Assembly: GCA_017883065.1 (NCBI GenBank)
Contig: JADGOG010000010.1
Coordinates: 1 to 37,495, forward strand
Source: Acidimicrobiales bacterium
GTDB taxonomy: Bacteria > Actinomycetota > Acidimicrobiia > Acidimicrobiales > RAAP-2
DNA length: 37,495 nt
Reading direction: 5' to 3'
In this document: positions 7,707 through 15,710 of the stretch, one piece after another
Numbering within the stretch: position 1 is the stretch's first letter
How the letters are laid out: every line of letters starts with the position of its first letter
The notes under the pieces: model-generated
Told to the model about the DNA's origin: nothing
Databases searched by the model: none
The model's input: the letters and a program-made list of their open reading frames with translations, nothing else
Program-made: the position numbers and the translations under genes

Positions 7707-7734
7707 CGTCGCTGGGCCGCCGGGGCTCTCAGGG
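7701..7734. terminator. Possible weak hairpin at convergent gene ends
   Basis: CCCTGA (7701-7706) can pair with TCAGGG (7729-7734). The two arms include the stop codons of the convergent lipoprotein and WS/DGAT genes. The loop is 22 nt and the stem only 6 bp, so this is weak. Confidence 0.2.
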
Positions 7735-9219
7735 CGTGGACGGTTCGGGTCCGCAGCCGGCCTCCCGCACCGCTTCCGCCGCCTCGCTCGACCGGTAGAC
7801 GGCCGGCTCCAGGCCGGCGCTTTCGAGCAGCTCGTCGAGGGCCCGCGGCACGGCGGAAGCCAGTGCCCACGCCTTCGGGATGGTCTCCGGGCAGGTGTTG
7901 ATCCCCCAGTAGAGGACGCCCCGGTAGCTCATCACGGTGAAGTTGGCCCCCATGCCTTCCATCACCGGGCCCAGGGGGAACCCGGCGATGAGCTCGGCGC
8001 CCCCCAGGTACAGCGGGAAGTCAGGGCCGGGGACGTTGGAGATGACCAGGTTGGCGATGGGCCGGTGCCGGTCGGCCAGCCGCATCCTCGAGTAGAACCG
8101 CGCCGCGTTGGCGAAGACGTTGGGCGTGGAGTGCTCAGCCCAGTTCTGCAGCATGTCCGCACCGAGGGCACGGTGCTCTTCCTTGGCCCCCCTGGTCCCC
8201 TCGTGGATGGCCATCAGGCGGTCGACCGGGTCGTCGAGGTTGGCCGGGAGCTGTACGAACATGGCCGACACCAGGTTGGAGCCCTTCGGCCCGTCGGCCT
8301 CCGGGGTGACCGACACGGGCACCACCGCCACCAGCGGCTTGTCCGGGAGCTCGTCCCTCTCGAGCAGGTAGGACCGCAGGGCTCCGGTGCACACGCCGAG
8401 GATCACGTCGTTCACCGTCGTCCCGGTGGCGTTCTTGAGACGCTTGACGTCGTCGAGCCCGATGGCGCCCAGGGCCACACTGCGTCGCCGGGTCAATGAC
8501 CCGTTGAAGGAGGTGCGGGGGGCCGACAGCGGGAGGGCTGCCTTGGCCCGGGTGCCCCGACTCCCCACGCCGAGCCGCACCTTGCGCACGCCGAGCACCT
8601 TCTGACCGGTACGCACGATGTCGCGGGTCATCTCGAGGGGCCGGAGCGAGCGGGCCACCATGGCCTGGCTCATCAGTTCGAAGCCCGAAGGGATCCGCTC
8701 GTCGAGGCCCGCCTGCTCCGGTGGCGCCTGGTCCGGGGGGTCGATCTCGAGGTCGAACAGGACCGAGAGCAGTGCGGCTCCGGAGACTCCGTCCACCGTC
8801 GAATGGTGCATCTTGGCGATGACCCCGATCCGGCCGTCGGCCAGTCCTTCGACCATCCACATCTCCCACAGCGGCTTGCACCGGTCGAGCTGGTGTCCGG
8901 CGATGTCGCCGGCCAGGTCGGCCAGTTGGTGCAGCCCGCCCGGGCCGGGCACGGCGGTCAGCCGCACGTGGTAGTCGATGTCGAAGTCGGGGTCGTCGAC
9001 CCACACCGGATGACCGAGCCTGAACGGCACCTCCACCAGCCGTCGCCGGAATACCGGGGCGTAGGGGATGCGGGCGGCGATGGAGCGTTTCATCCGTTCG
9101 AACGAATAGCCCCCGGGCACCGTCGACGGGTCGAACACCAAGGTGAGGGCCACGTGCATGTGGTGGGTGGGGGTCTCGAGATAGAGGAAGCTGGCATCGA
9201 GGCCGCTCAGTCGTTCCAT
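7729..9219 (-). CDS. WS/DGAT acyltransferase (wax ester synthase / diacylglycerol acyltransferase)
   Basis: A 496-residue member of the WS/DGAT family, near the usual 450-500. The catalytic HHxxxDG motif is intact (HHSTVDG; H138-H139, D143-G144), preceded by the conserved PLWEMW (116-121). The C-terminal domain carries NLVISNVPGPDFPLYLGGAEL, the typical second conserved block. These enzymes transfer acyl-CoA to diacylglycerol or to a fatty alcohol, making triacylglycerol or wax esters at the membrane and lipid-droplet surface. The start is ATG 9219 with GGGAG about 6 nt upstream. It is divergent from a lipase-like alpha/beta hydrolase, with 77 bp between, so storage-lipid synthesis and hydrolysis may be controlled together. 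The in vivo product cannot be told from sequence. Confidence 0.92.
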   Translation of the reverse strand: MERLSGLDASFLYLETPTHHMHVALTLVFDPSTVPGGYSFERMKRSIAARIPYAPVFRRRLVEVPFRLGHPVWVDDPDFDIDYHVRLTAVPGPGGLHQLADLAGDIAGHQLDRCKPLWEMWMVEGLADGRIGVIAKMHHSTVDGVSGAALLSVLFDLEIDPPDQAPPEQAGLDERIPSGFELMSQAMVARSLRPLEMTRDIVRTGQKVLGVRKVRLGVGSRGTRAKAALPLSAPRTSFNGSLTRRRSVALGAIGLDDVKRLKNATGTTVNDVILGVCTGALRSYLLERDELPDKPLVAVVPVSVTPEADGPKGSNLVSAMFVQLPANLDDPVDRLMAIHEGTRGAKEEHRALGADMLQNWAEHSTPNVFANAARFYSRMRLADRHRPIANLVISNVPGPDFPLYLGGAELIAGFPLGPVMEGMGANFTVMSYRGVLYWGINTCPETIPKAWALASAVPRALDELLESAGLEPAVYRSSEAAEAVREAGCGPEPSTP

Positions 9220-9296
9220 GCCTGCTCCCTTCCCCGCTCCCTCGGTTTCCGCCTTGGGCGTCCCACCGCCGTTGGCTTCACTTCACCGACCAGACC

Positions 9297-10589
9297 GTGT
9301 TGTATGGAGGAGTGGCCTGGGTCTTCCTCGCAGTCAGCATTGTCTTCGCGCTGCTCGTGGTCAACGCCTATGTTCCGGTGAAGCGGGAGCCCGCCACCGT
9401 GCTCAGCTTCGCCTTCGGATGGATTACCGGGGAGCTGCCGCTCCACGTGGCCGCGTTCGAGGTGGTCGGCACGATGGCGGCCTTCGCCGCCATCCCCGCC
9501 CTGCGTTCGTGGCCGGGGTGGGTGGGCCTGGTCTTCGCCACCCTCTCGTGGGCGGGCCTCATCCGGCTGGCCATCGTCGCCCACCGCTCCGGCGCTCTCG
9601 TGGACGAGGCCCTGGCCGGGGCCACCGGCGGACCGATCGACGTCGAGGGCTGGGAGCCGAGCCCCGCCTGGAACACTTGGTGGCGCCTGGTCATTGCCAT
9701 TCCCTTCCGGTTCCGGGGGATCCGGCGGGCCCGGAACATCGACTACTGGGGGGACGGGAACTACCGCCACAAGCTGGACATTCTCTCCCGGCGCTCTGTC
9801 ATCCCCGAGCGGGCCCCGGTACTCGTCTACATCCACGGCGGGGCCTGGATGATCGGGGACAAGCGCCAGCAGGGCATCCCGATGATGCACGAGTTGGTCC
9901 AACGGGGCTGGGTGTGCGTGTCCATCAACTACCGGTTGAGCCCGAGGGCCACCTGGCCCGCCCACATCGTCGACTGCAAGCGGGCGGTGGCCTGGGTGCG
10001 CGAGCACATCGCCGAGTACGGCGGCGACCCGGATTTCATCGCCGTCTCCGGCGGCTCGGCCGGTGGGCACCTCTCGGCACTTGTGGCGCTCACCCCCAAC
10101 GAGCCGGAGTGGCAGCCCGGGTTCGAGGACCTGGACACCCGGGTCGATGCGTGCGTCCCCTTCTACGGCGTCTACGACACCACGGCCGCACCCGACCGGT
10201 CCGGTGCCTTCGGGCCGGGGCTGACAGACCTCCTCGAACGACGGGTCATGAAGATCTCCATGGCCGACGACCCGGGCCTGTTCGAGCGGGCCTCCCCCGA
10301 CCACCGAGTCACCGTCGATGCCCCACCCATGTTCGTCCTGCACGGGGTCAACGACACCCTGGTGCCACTGCCGGTGGCCCGCTACTTCGTCGAGAAGCTC
10401 CGCCAGGTCTCGAAGGCCCCGGTGGCCTACGTCGAGCTTCCCTGCGCCCAGCACGCGTTCGACGTGCTGGCCTCCATCCGGTGCCGACACGCCACGATGG
10501 GAGTGGTGCGCTTCCTCGAGGCCACGCGGATCCGGGCCGGGACGCATCCCTCGCCGGTGGGAGGACCGGACCGCATCGAGGCGAATTGA
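9297..10589 (+). CDS. Membrane-anchored alpha/beta hydrolase (HSL-type esterase/lipase, LipM/LipO-like)
   Basis: A 430-residue protein with two or three hydrophobic segments in the first about 100 residues, then an alpha/beta hydrolase domain. HGGAW (180-184) is the oxyanion motif of the hormone-sensitive-lipase family. S254 in GGSAGG is the nucleophile, D353 (HGVNDTLV) and H386 (CAQHAFD) complete the triad. Size and layout resemble the mycobacterial LipM/LipO group. It probably hydrolyses acyl esters at the inner face of the membrane. The GTG at 9297 is the first start in frame and lacks a good SD; the exact start is uncertain. Its divergent neighbour is the WS/DGAT acyltransferase. Confidence 0.86.
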   Translation: MLYGGVAWVFLAVSIVFALLVVNAYVPVKREPATVLSFAFGWITGELPLHVAAFEVVGTMAAFAAIPALRSWPGWVGLVFATLSWAGLIRLAIVAHRSGALVDEALAGATGGPIDVEGWEPSPAWNTWWRLVIAIPFRFRGIRRARNIDYWGDGNYRHKLDILSRRSVIPERAPVLVYIHGGAWMIGDKRQQGIPMMHELVQRGWVCVSINYRLSPRATWPAHIVDCKRAVAWVREHIAEYGGDPDFIAVSGGSAGGHLSALVALTPNEPEWQPGFEDLDTRVDACVPFYGVYDTTAAPDRSGAFGPGLTDLLERRVMKISMADDPGLFERASPDHRVTVDAPPMFVLHGVNDTLVPLPVARYFVEKLRQVSKAPVAYVELPCAQHAFDVLASIRCRHATMGVVRFLEATRIRAGTHPSPVGGPDRIEAN

Positions 10590-10647
10590 CCCCTCAATTG
10601 TGGTGGAGCTCGTCGCCAGTGCTAGACACGCAGTCGAGTTTCTGACG

Positions 10648-10653
10648 TAGAGT
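10648..10653 (+). promoter_or_regulatory. Promoter -10 (TAGAGT) of the liv importer operon
   Basis: TAGAGT lies in an AT-richer patch (GTTTCTGACGTAGAGTCAC). TAGACA at 10623-10628 could serve as a -35, with a long 19-bp spacer. Transcription would start near 10660, about 67 nt before the GTG at 10727. The same TAGAGT hexamer occurs before the genes at 106 and 22667. Confidence 0.45.
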
Positions 10654-10726
10654 CACTTATTCGATCGGGCCGGGGTGGCAAGTGCCGCCCGAAGAGCGGC
10701 ACAGGGACAAAGTTCTAGGGGGATCA

Positions 10727-12034
10727 GTGCGTTCAGGTTCATGGAAGTCGTCCCTGGCCACCGTGGGAGTGCTGCTGCTGACGGCGACGACCGCCGTCGC
10801 CTGCAGCTCGACCACGTCGTCGTCCACCACCTCGGGGGGTGGTGGCTCGGGGAGTTCGAAGATCCCGTCCAGCGCGTTCAGCGACCACACCGGCATCACC
10901 TCCAACTCGGTCCACATCGGCAACGTCTCCACGCTGGCCGTCGGCGGCCTGTTCAAGGGGGCGTTGGTGGGCACCCAGGCCTACGCCGACTACCTGAACT
11001 CGACCGGCGGGGTCAACGGGCGGAAGATCACCGTCGACTCCGGTGATGACGGGTTCAGCGGGGCCGGCAACAAGCAGGCCACCCAGAACGCCATCTCCAA
11101 CGACTTCTCCCTGGTGGGTGGCTTCTCACTCCAGGACAATTTCGGTGGGACCCTGCTGGCCAAGGACCCGGGCATGCCCAACGTCTCGGTGGTGCTCGAC
11201 CCCGCCACCAACAAGCTGCCCAACGTCTACAGCGCGGTTCCGGCCAACGGCGGCTGGGAGTCCGGCCCGCTCACCTACTTCAAGAAGAAGTTCCCGAAGG
11301 ACATTTCGGCGGCGGGCACCCTGACCTCCAACACGCCCTCGGCCCTGGCCGACTGGGCCGGCCAGAAGTACGCGATGGAGAAGCAGGGGTACAAGGTCGT
11401 CTACGAGCCGAGCATCCCGGTCACCCAGACCGACTTCACCCAGAACGTCATCGCCATGAAGAACGCCGGCGTGAAGATCCTCTTCATCGACCAGCTCCCG
11501 CAGATCTACGCCTCCTCCCTCCTGAAGGACCTCCAGCAGCAGAACTTCCATCCCCAGGTGATCCTGGGGGCGGCCAGCTACTCCAACACGCTCATCGCCA
11601 ACTCAGGCGGACCCGCGGCGGTCAACGGTGCCCAGGTCGACCAGAACACGTCGTTCTACCTGGGCCAGGATGCGGCACTCATCCCGGCGGTTGGGTTGTT
11701 CAACAAGTGGGTCAACGTGGCCTCACCCGGGTTCCACGCCGACCTGTTCACCCTGTACGGATGGCTCTCGGCCGAGCTCTTCTCCGACGCCCTGAAGAAC
11801 GCCGGTTCCGACCCCAGCCGGGGATCGCTGCTGCAGGCGCTGTCGAAGATCACCACGTTCAGCGGCAACAACATCGTGGCCCCGACCAATCCGGCGGCCA
11901 AGACGTTGGGCAACTGCTACCTGATCGGGCAGGTGGCCAACGGGGACTACCAACGCCTCGACGATCCGCCGGTGAGCAGCAGCACCAACGGATACCGTTG
12001 CGACGGCGAGTATGTAACGCCGCCAGGGGCCTGA
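10727..12034 (+). CDS. Branched-chain amino-acid-type ABC substrate-binding lipoprotein (LivJ-like)
   Basis: A 435-residue exported lipoprotein. A short basic start, a hydrophobic stretch (LATVGVLLLTATT) and the lipobox AVAC place the lipidated Cys at residue 26. A Ser/Thr/Gly linker follows. The rest is a type I periplasmic-binding fold with NVSTLAVGGLFKGALVGTQAYADYLNSTGGVNGRKI, the usual N-terminal signature of leucine-binding-protein-like subunits. It captures the ligand for the permease and ATPases encoded next. Ligands of this family range over branched-chain amino acids, amides, urea and aromatic compounds; the sequence alone does not decide. GTG 10727 is chosen for AGGGGG just upstream and a proper signal peptide. 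First gene of a four-gene operon. Confidence 0.88.
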   Translation: MRSGSWKSSLATVGVLLLTATTAVACSSTTSSSTTSGGGGSGSSKIPSSAFSDHTGITSNSVHIGNVSTLAVGGLFKGALVGTQAYADYLNSTGGVNGRKITVDSGDDGFSGAGNKQATQNAISNDFSLVGGFSLQDNFGGTLLAKDPGMPNVSVVLDPATNKLPNVYSAVPANGGWESGPLTYFKKKFPKDISAAGTLTSNTPSALADWAGQKYAMEKQGYKVVYEPSIPVTQTDFTQNVIAMKNAGVKILFIDQLPQIYASSLLKDLQQQNFHPQVILGAASYSNTLIANSGGPAAVNGAQVDQNTSFYLGQDAALIPAVGLFNKWVNVASPGFHADLFTLYGWLSAELFSDALKNAGSDPSRGSLLQALSKITTFSGNNIVAPTNPAAKTLGNCYLIGQVANGDYQRLDDPPVSSSTNGYRCDGEYVTPPGA

Positions 12035-12088
12035 GCGAGCCACGCCCGGAACCGGAGCAGGTGACGTGATGCATCGGGGGATGAGTCG

Positions 12089-14029
12089 GTGAGCAACTTC
12101 CTGCAGTACACCATCTTCGGGATCATGCTCGGGGCCGGGTATGCCATCGCGGCCACCGGCCTGGTGGTCACCTACACCACCTCGGGGGTGTTCAACTTCG
12201 CCCAGGGAGCGGTGGGGATGATCGCCGCCTTCTGCTACTGGGAACTGGTCTCGGCCCACCACGTGCCGGTCCTCCTGGCCCTGGTGATCATCCTGGTCAT
12301 CGGGGCAGCCGTCGCCGGGGCGCTGGTGGAGCGGGTGCTCATGCGCCGGCTGCACGGGGCGTCGGCCGAACGACCGGTCATGGTCACCCTCGGCCTCATG
12401 GTCATCCTCACCGGGGCCGCCACCCTGATCTGGAACCCGACCACCGAGCGGTCGGTGGACAACATGGTCTCCGGCCAGTTCCGTCTGGTGGGGATCAACA
12501 TCCAGTATCAGGAAGTCCTGATCATCGGGGTGGCCCTGGCGGTGGCCTTCGCCCTGCGGGCGCTCTTCTACTCGACCCGCACCGGCTACGCCCTGCGGGC
12601 GGTGGTCGACGACCCCGAGCTCGTGGCCATGTCCGGGGTATCCCCCAACCGGATGAGCCAGTACGGCTGGATCCTGGGCTTCATGATGGCCGCCCTGGCC
12701 GGCGTGCTACTGGCCCCGACCCAGACCACCGGCATCCAGATTCCGGCGATGACGCTGCTGGTGGTCAGCGGCTACGCAGCGGCCATCGTCGGTCGGCTCA
12801 AGAACATTTCGGTCACCTTCGCCGCCGCCATCGGGATCGGCCTGGCCGAGAACTACGTCATCAACTACGTCCTCCCCCATCTCCCCGAGAACCTGGTCCC
12901 CGACGTCACGTATGCACTGCCCATGGTGTTCTTGTTCATTGCCCTGGTCACCCTGCCCTCGGTGCGGCTCCGGGCGGTGGGCCGCCTGACCACCATGCGG
13001 GCCCCCCGGGTGGCCGGAGGCAAGGAGTCGTTGATCGCCGGAGGGGTCTTCCTGGCCCTGGCCGTGGTGGCCGCCATCGTCTTCAACAACACCGACGTCA
13101 AGGGGACCACCCTCCTCACCCTGGGCGGCATGGTGATGACACTGGGGATCGTCGGCCTCTCCCTGGTCCTGCTCACCGGGTACTCGGGCCAGGTCTCCCT
13201 GTGCCAGTTCTCCTTCATGGGGATCGGTGCCTTCATCATGGGGAAGGTGGCCGGCGGCGGATCGGTCCTCGGCCTGCTGGCGGCCACCGCCATCTGCGCC
13301 GGCGTCGGGGCCCTGATCGCCCTGCCCACCGTCCGGTTGCGCGACCTCTACCTGGCCCTGGCCACCTTCGCCTTCGCCGACGCCGTGGCCACCGGTTTCT
13401 TCAACGACGGCCACGTCTTCGGCGTCGGCGGGGTGACCATCGGCCGCATCCTCCTTCCCGGGCTCTCGCTCAGCGGCGACCGGGCCGAATTCCTGATGGT
13501 CACCGTCTTCTTCGTGCTGGCCGCCTGGATGGTCCTGGCCATCCGGCGCAGCCTGTTCGGCCGCCGCCTGGTCGCCCTCAACGACTCGCCGGCGGCGTAC
13601 GCCACGGTCGGCCTCAACATCGGGTTCACCAAGGTGGCGGTGTTCGCCATCGCCGCGGCGATGGCCGGCCTGGCCGGCGCCCTCTACGGCACGGTCCAGG
13701 GCGTCGTCGGCACCACCGACTTCGACTTCTTCCCCGGGATCATCTTCGTGCTCTTCGTGACCATCTGGAGCATCCGCACCGTGTCGGGGGCCTTCCTGGC
13801 CGCCGTCAGCTACGTGGCGTTGAACCAGATATGGCCCAACGGGGTGGGGCTGTTCGCCGGCGTGGGCATCATTCTGATCGGCCGTGCGGCCAGCGGGGTC
13901 CTGGGCATCGAGCCGTTCCAGTTCCCCCTTCCGTGGGTGAGACGGCCCACCTCGCCTGCAGTCGGTCCCGCCGGTGACCTGGTCGCCCCCTCGGCCCTGA
14001 TCGGAGGCGAAACCAGTGCCGCCAGTTGA
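12089..14029 (+). CDS. Fused LivH-LivM branched-chain amino-acid ABC permease
   Basis: A 646-residue membrane protein, about twice the length of a LivH or LivM subunit. Residues about 1-290 are LivH-like (GIMLGAGYAIAATGLVVTYTTSGVFNFAQGA; GYALRAVVDDPELVAMSGV). Residues about 310-620 are LivM-like (VGLSLVLLTGYSGQVSLCQFSFMGIGAF; FGRRLVALNDSPAAYATVGLN). A basic linker (RLRAVGRLTTMRAPRVAGGKES) joins them. The fusion would supply both halves of the translocation channel in one chain. No stop or frameshift separates the halves, so the fusion is real in this sequence. The start is GTG 12089 with GGGGGA upstream. Its end overlaps livG by 14 nt, indicating translational coupling. Confidence 0.9.
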   Translation: MSNFLQYTIFGIMLGAGYAIAATGLVVTYTTSGVFNFAQGAVGMIAAFCYWELVSAHHVPVLLALVIILVIGAAVAGALVERVLMRRLHGASAERPVMVTLGLMVILTGAATLIWNPTTERSVDNMVSGQFRLVGINIQYQEVLIIGVALAVAFALRALFYSTRTGYALRAVVDDPELVAMSGVSPNRMSQYGWILGFMMAALAGVLLAPTQTTGIQIPAMTLLVVSGYAAAIVGRLKNISVTFAAAIGIGLAENYVINYVLPHLPENLVPDVTYALPMVFLFIALVTLPSVRLRAVGRLTTMRAPRVAGGKESLIAGGVFLALAVVAAIVFNNTDVKGTTLLTLGGMVMTLGIVGLSLVLLTGYSGQVSLCQFSFMGIGAFIMGKVAGGGSVLGLLAATAICAGVGALIALPTVRLRDLYLALATFAFADAVATGFFNDGHVFGVGGVTIGRILLPGLSLSGDRAEFLMVTVFFVLAAWMVLAIRRSLFGRRLVALNDSPAAYATVGLNIGFTKVAVFAIAAAMAGLAGALYGTVQGVVGTTDFDFFPGIIFVLFVTIWSIRTVSGAFLAAVSYVALNQIWPNGVGLFAGVGIILIGRAASGVLGIEPFQFPLPWVRRPTSPAVGPAGDLVAPSALIGGETSAAS

Positions 14030-14951
14030 GAACCCCGATGGCGGGACCGCCGTGCTCACCGTCTCCGACGTGGCCGTCCGCTTCGGCGGCGTGTCCGCCC
14101 TGAGCGACGCCTCCTTGTCGGTCGGGTCGGGGACGGTCACCGGGCTGATCGGACCCAACGGTGCCGGCAAGACCACGTTGTTCAATGTGATCAGCGGGCT
14201 CCAGACCCCCGACCACGGCACCGTCTACCTGTTCGACACCGACGTGACCTCGATGAAGCCCCACCGCCGGGCCCGGCTCGGCCTGGCCCGCACCTTCCAG
14301 CGGTTGGAGGTCTTCGGCACCCTTTCGGCCAGCGAGAACGTACAGGTGGGGCTCGAGTCGGGCGTCAAGTGGTGGGACTGGCACCGCCTGGGACGCCTGC
14401 TCCCCAACCGGAGGGCGGCGGCCCGGTCGGCCAGTACGGGCGACCTCCTGGCCGGTGACCCCATCGCCTCGGCCGCGTCCACCGACGCAGTCTGCGAGCG
14501 CCTGCTCGAAGGGGTGGGGCTCGAAGGGCTCGGGGGCGAACAGTCGGCCGCCATGTCCACCGGCCTGGCCCGGATGGTCGAACTGGCCCGGGCCCTGGCC
14601 ATCGGCCCCAAGCTGCTGCTGCTGGACGAGCCCGGCTCGGGCCTGGACGAGGCCGAGTCGACCGCGCTGGGCGATCTGCTGGCCAAGCTGGCCGCCGGGG
14701 GCATGGCCGTGCTGCTGGTCGAGCACGACATGGAGTTGGTCATGCGGATCTGCGACCACATCTACGTCCTCGACTTCGGCGACATCATCGCGTCGGGGAC
14801 CCCCGAGGAGATCCGCAAGAACCCGGCGGTCCAGGCCGCCTACCTGGGCGAGGCCACCGTACCGGAGGAGGTCGTCGCCACGCAGCACGGTGAGCCCGAC
14901 GCCGATCCGTCCGAACCGGCGGCCGAACCCGACGGGGGGAGCGGCCGGTGA
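14016..14951 (+). CDS. livG: ABC transporter ATP-binding protein, LivG type
   Basis: A 311-residue ATPase. Walker A is GPNGAGKT (46-53), Walker B is LLLLDEPGSGLDE, and the switch His is in LLVEHDMELV. The signature segment reads MSTGLARMVELARAL instead of LSGGQ, a variant known in LivG-type subunits. It pairs with LivF to power uptake through the fused permease. The tail after the usual LivG end (about 30 residues, rich in E, P and D) is an extension. GTG 14016 has GGAGG upstream and overlaps the permease gene; its stop overlaps livF by 4 nt (GTGA). Confidence 0.9.
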   Translation: MPPVENPDGGTAVLTVSDVAVRFGGVSALSDASLSVGSGTVTGLIGPNGAGKTTLFNVISGLQTPDHGTVYLFDTDVTSMKPHRRARLGLARTFQRLEVFGTLSASENVQVGLESGVKWWDWHRLGRLLPNRRAAARSASTGDLLAGDPIASAASTDAVCERLLEGVGLEGLGGEQSAAMSTGLARMVELARALAIGPKLLLLDEPGSGLDEAESTALGDLLAKLAAGGMAVLLVEHDMELVMRICDHIYVLDFGDIIASGTPEEIRKNPAVQAAYLGEATVPEEVVATQHGEPDADPSEPAAEPDGGSGR

Positions 14952-15700
14952 CCGACCTGGCCCAGGTTCCCGCCGGTGGACCGGCGGGCGACACCCACCA
15001 GCTGCCCCCGAGCGTCGCCATCAAGGGGGTGCGCGCCGCCTACGGCCGGATCGAGGTGCTCCACGGCGTGGACCTGGTGGTGCCCCCGGGCAGTGTGTTC
15101 GCCCTGCTCGGTCCCAACGGTGCCGGCAAGTCGACCCTGCTCAAGGTGGTCAGCGGCCGGATGCGGTCCACCGGGGGTGAGGTGCTCATCGGAGACCGGC
15201 CGGTGGGCAAGACGCCGACGGAGAAGCTGGTCAAGAGCGGGCTGTGCGCCATTCCCGAGGGCCGGGGGATCTTCCCCAACCTGACCGTACGCGAGAACCT
15301 CCGGATCTGGACCTACCGCGGCGGCCTGACCGTCAAGGACGTGGAGGACAAGACCTTCGATACCTTCCCCCGCCTGAAGGAGCGCCGGCGACAGATGGCC
15401 GGGACGCTCTCCGGCGGCGAGCAGCAGATGCTGGCCATCTCACGGGCGCTGGTCACCGAGCCGCAGGTCCTCCTCCTCGACGAGCTGTCCATGGGTCTGG
15501 CGCCGCTGATCGTGGCCGAGCTCTACGAGCTGGTGGGCACCCTGGCCTCCCAGGGGATGACCGTCCTGCTGGTCGAGCAGTTCGTGACCACGGCGCTTGC
15601 GGTGGCCACCCGGGCGGCGATCATGGTGCACGGCCGGATCCAGCAGGAGGGATCCCCGAAGGCGATGGCCGACGCCGCCAAGCAGCTCTACCTGGCCTGA
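14948..15700 (+). CDS. livF: ABC transporter ATP-binding protein, LivF type
   Basis: A 250-residue ATPase with Walker A GPNGAGKST (55-63), signature LSGGEQQMLAISRAL, Walker B VLLLDELSMGLAP and LLVEQFV in the switch region. ELSMGLAP is typical of LivF, where LivG has EPxxGL. It starts with a GTGA overlap on livG and is the last gene of the importer operon. A 20-residue N-terminal extension rich in Gly, Pro and Ala precedes the domain. Only 10 bp separate its stop from the stop of the convergent valS. Confidence 0.92.
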   Translation: MTDLAQVPAGGPAGDTHQLPPSVAIKGVRAAYGRIEVLHGVDLVVPPGSVFALLGPNGAGKSTLLKVVSGRMRSTGGEVLIGDRPVGKTPTEKLVKSGLCAIPEGRGIFPNLTVRENLRIWTYRGGLTVKDVEDKTFDTFPRLKERRRQMAGTLSGGEQQMLAISRALVTEPQVLLLDELSMGLAPLIVAELYELVGTLASQGMTVLLVEQFVTTALAVATRAAIMVHGRIQQEGSPKAMADAAKQLYLA

Positions 15701-15710
15701 CCGGCCCGGT

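Noticed and set aside
12069-12092. Seven-codon frame ATG...TGA ending in the GTGA of the fused permease start
   Set aside because: Too short to separate from chance, and the permease already has its own SD-like GGGGGA.
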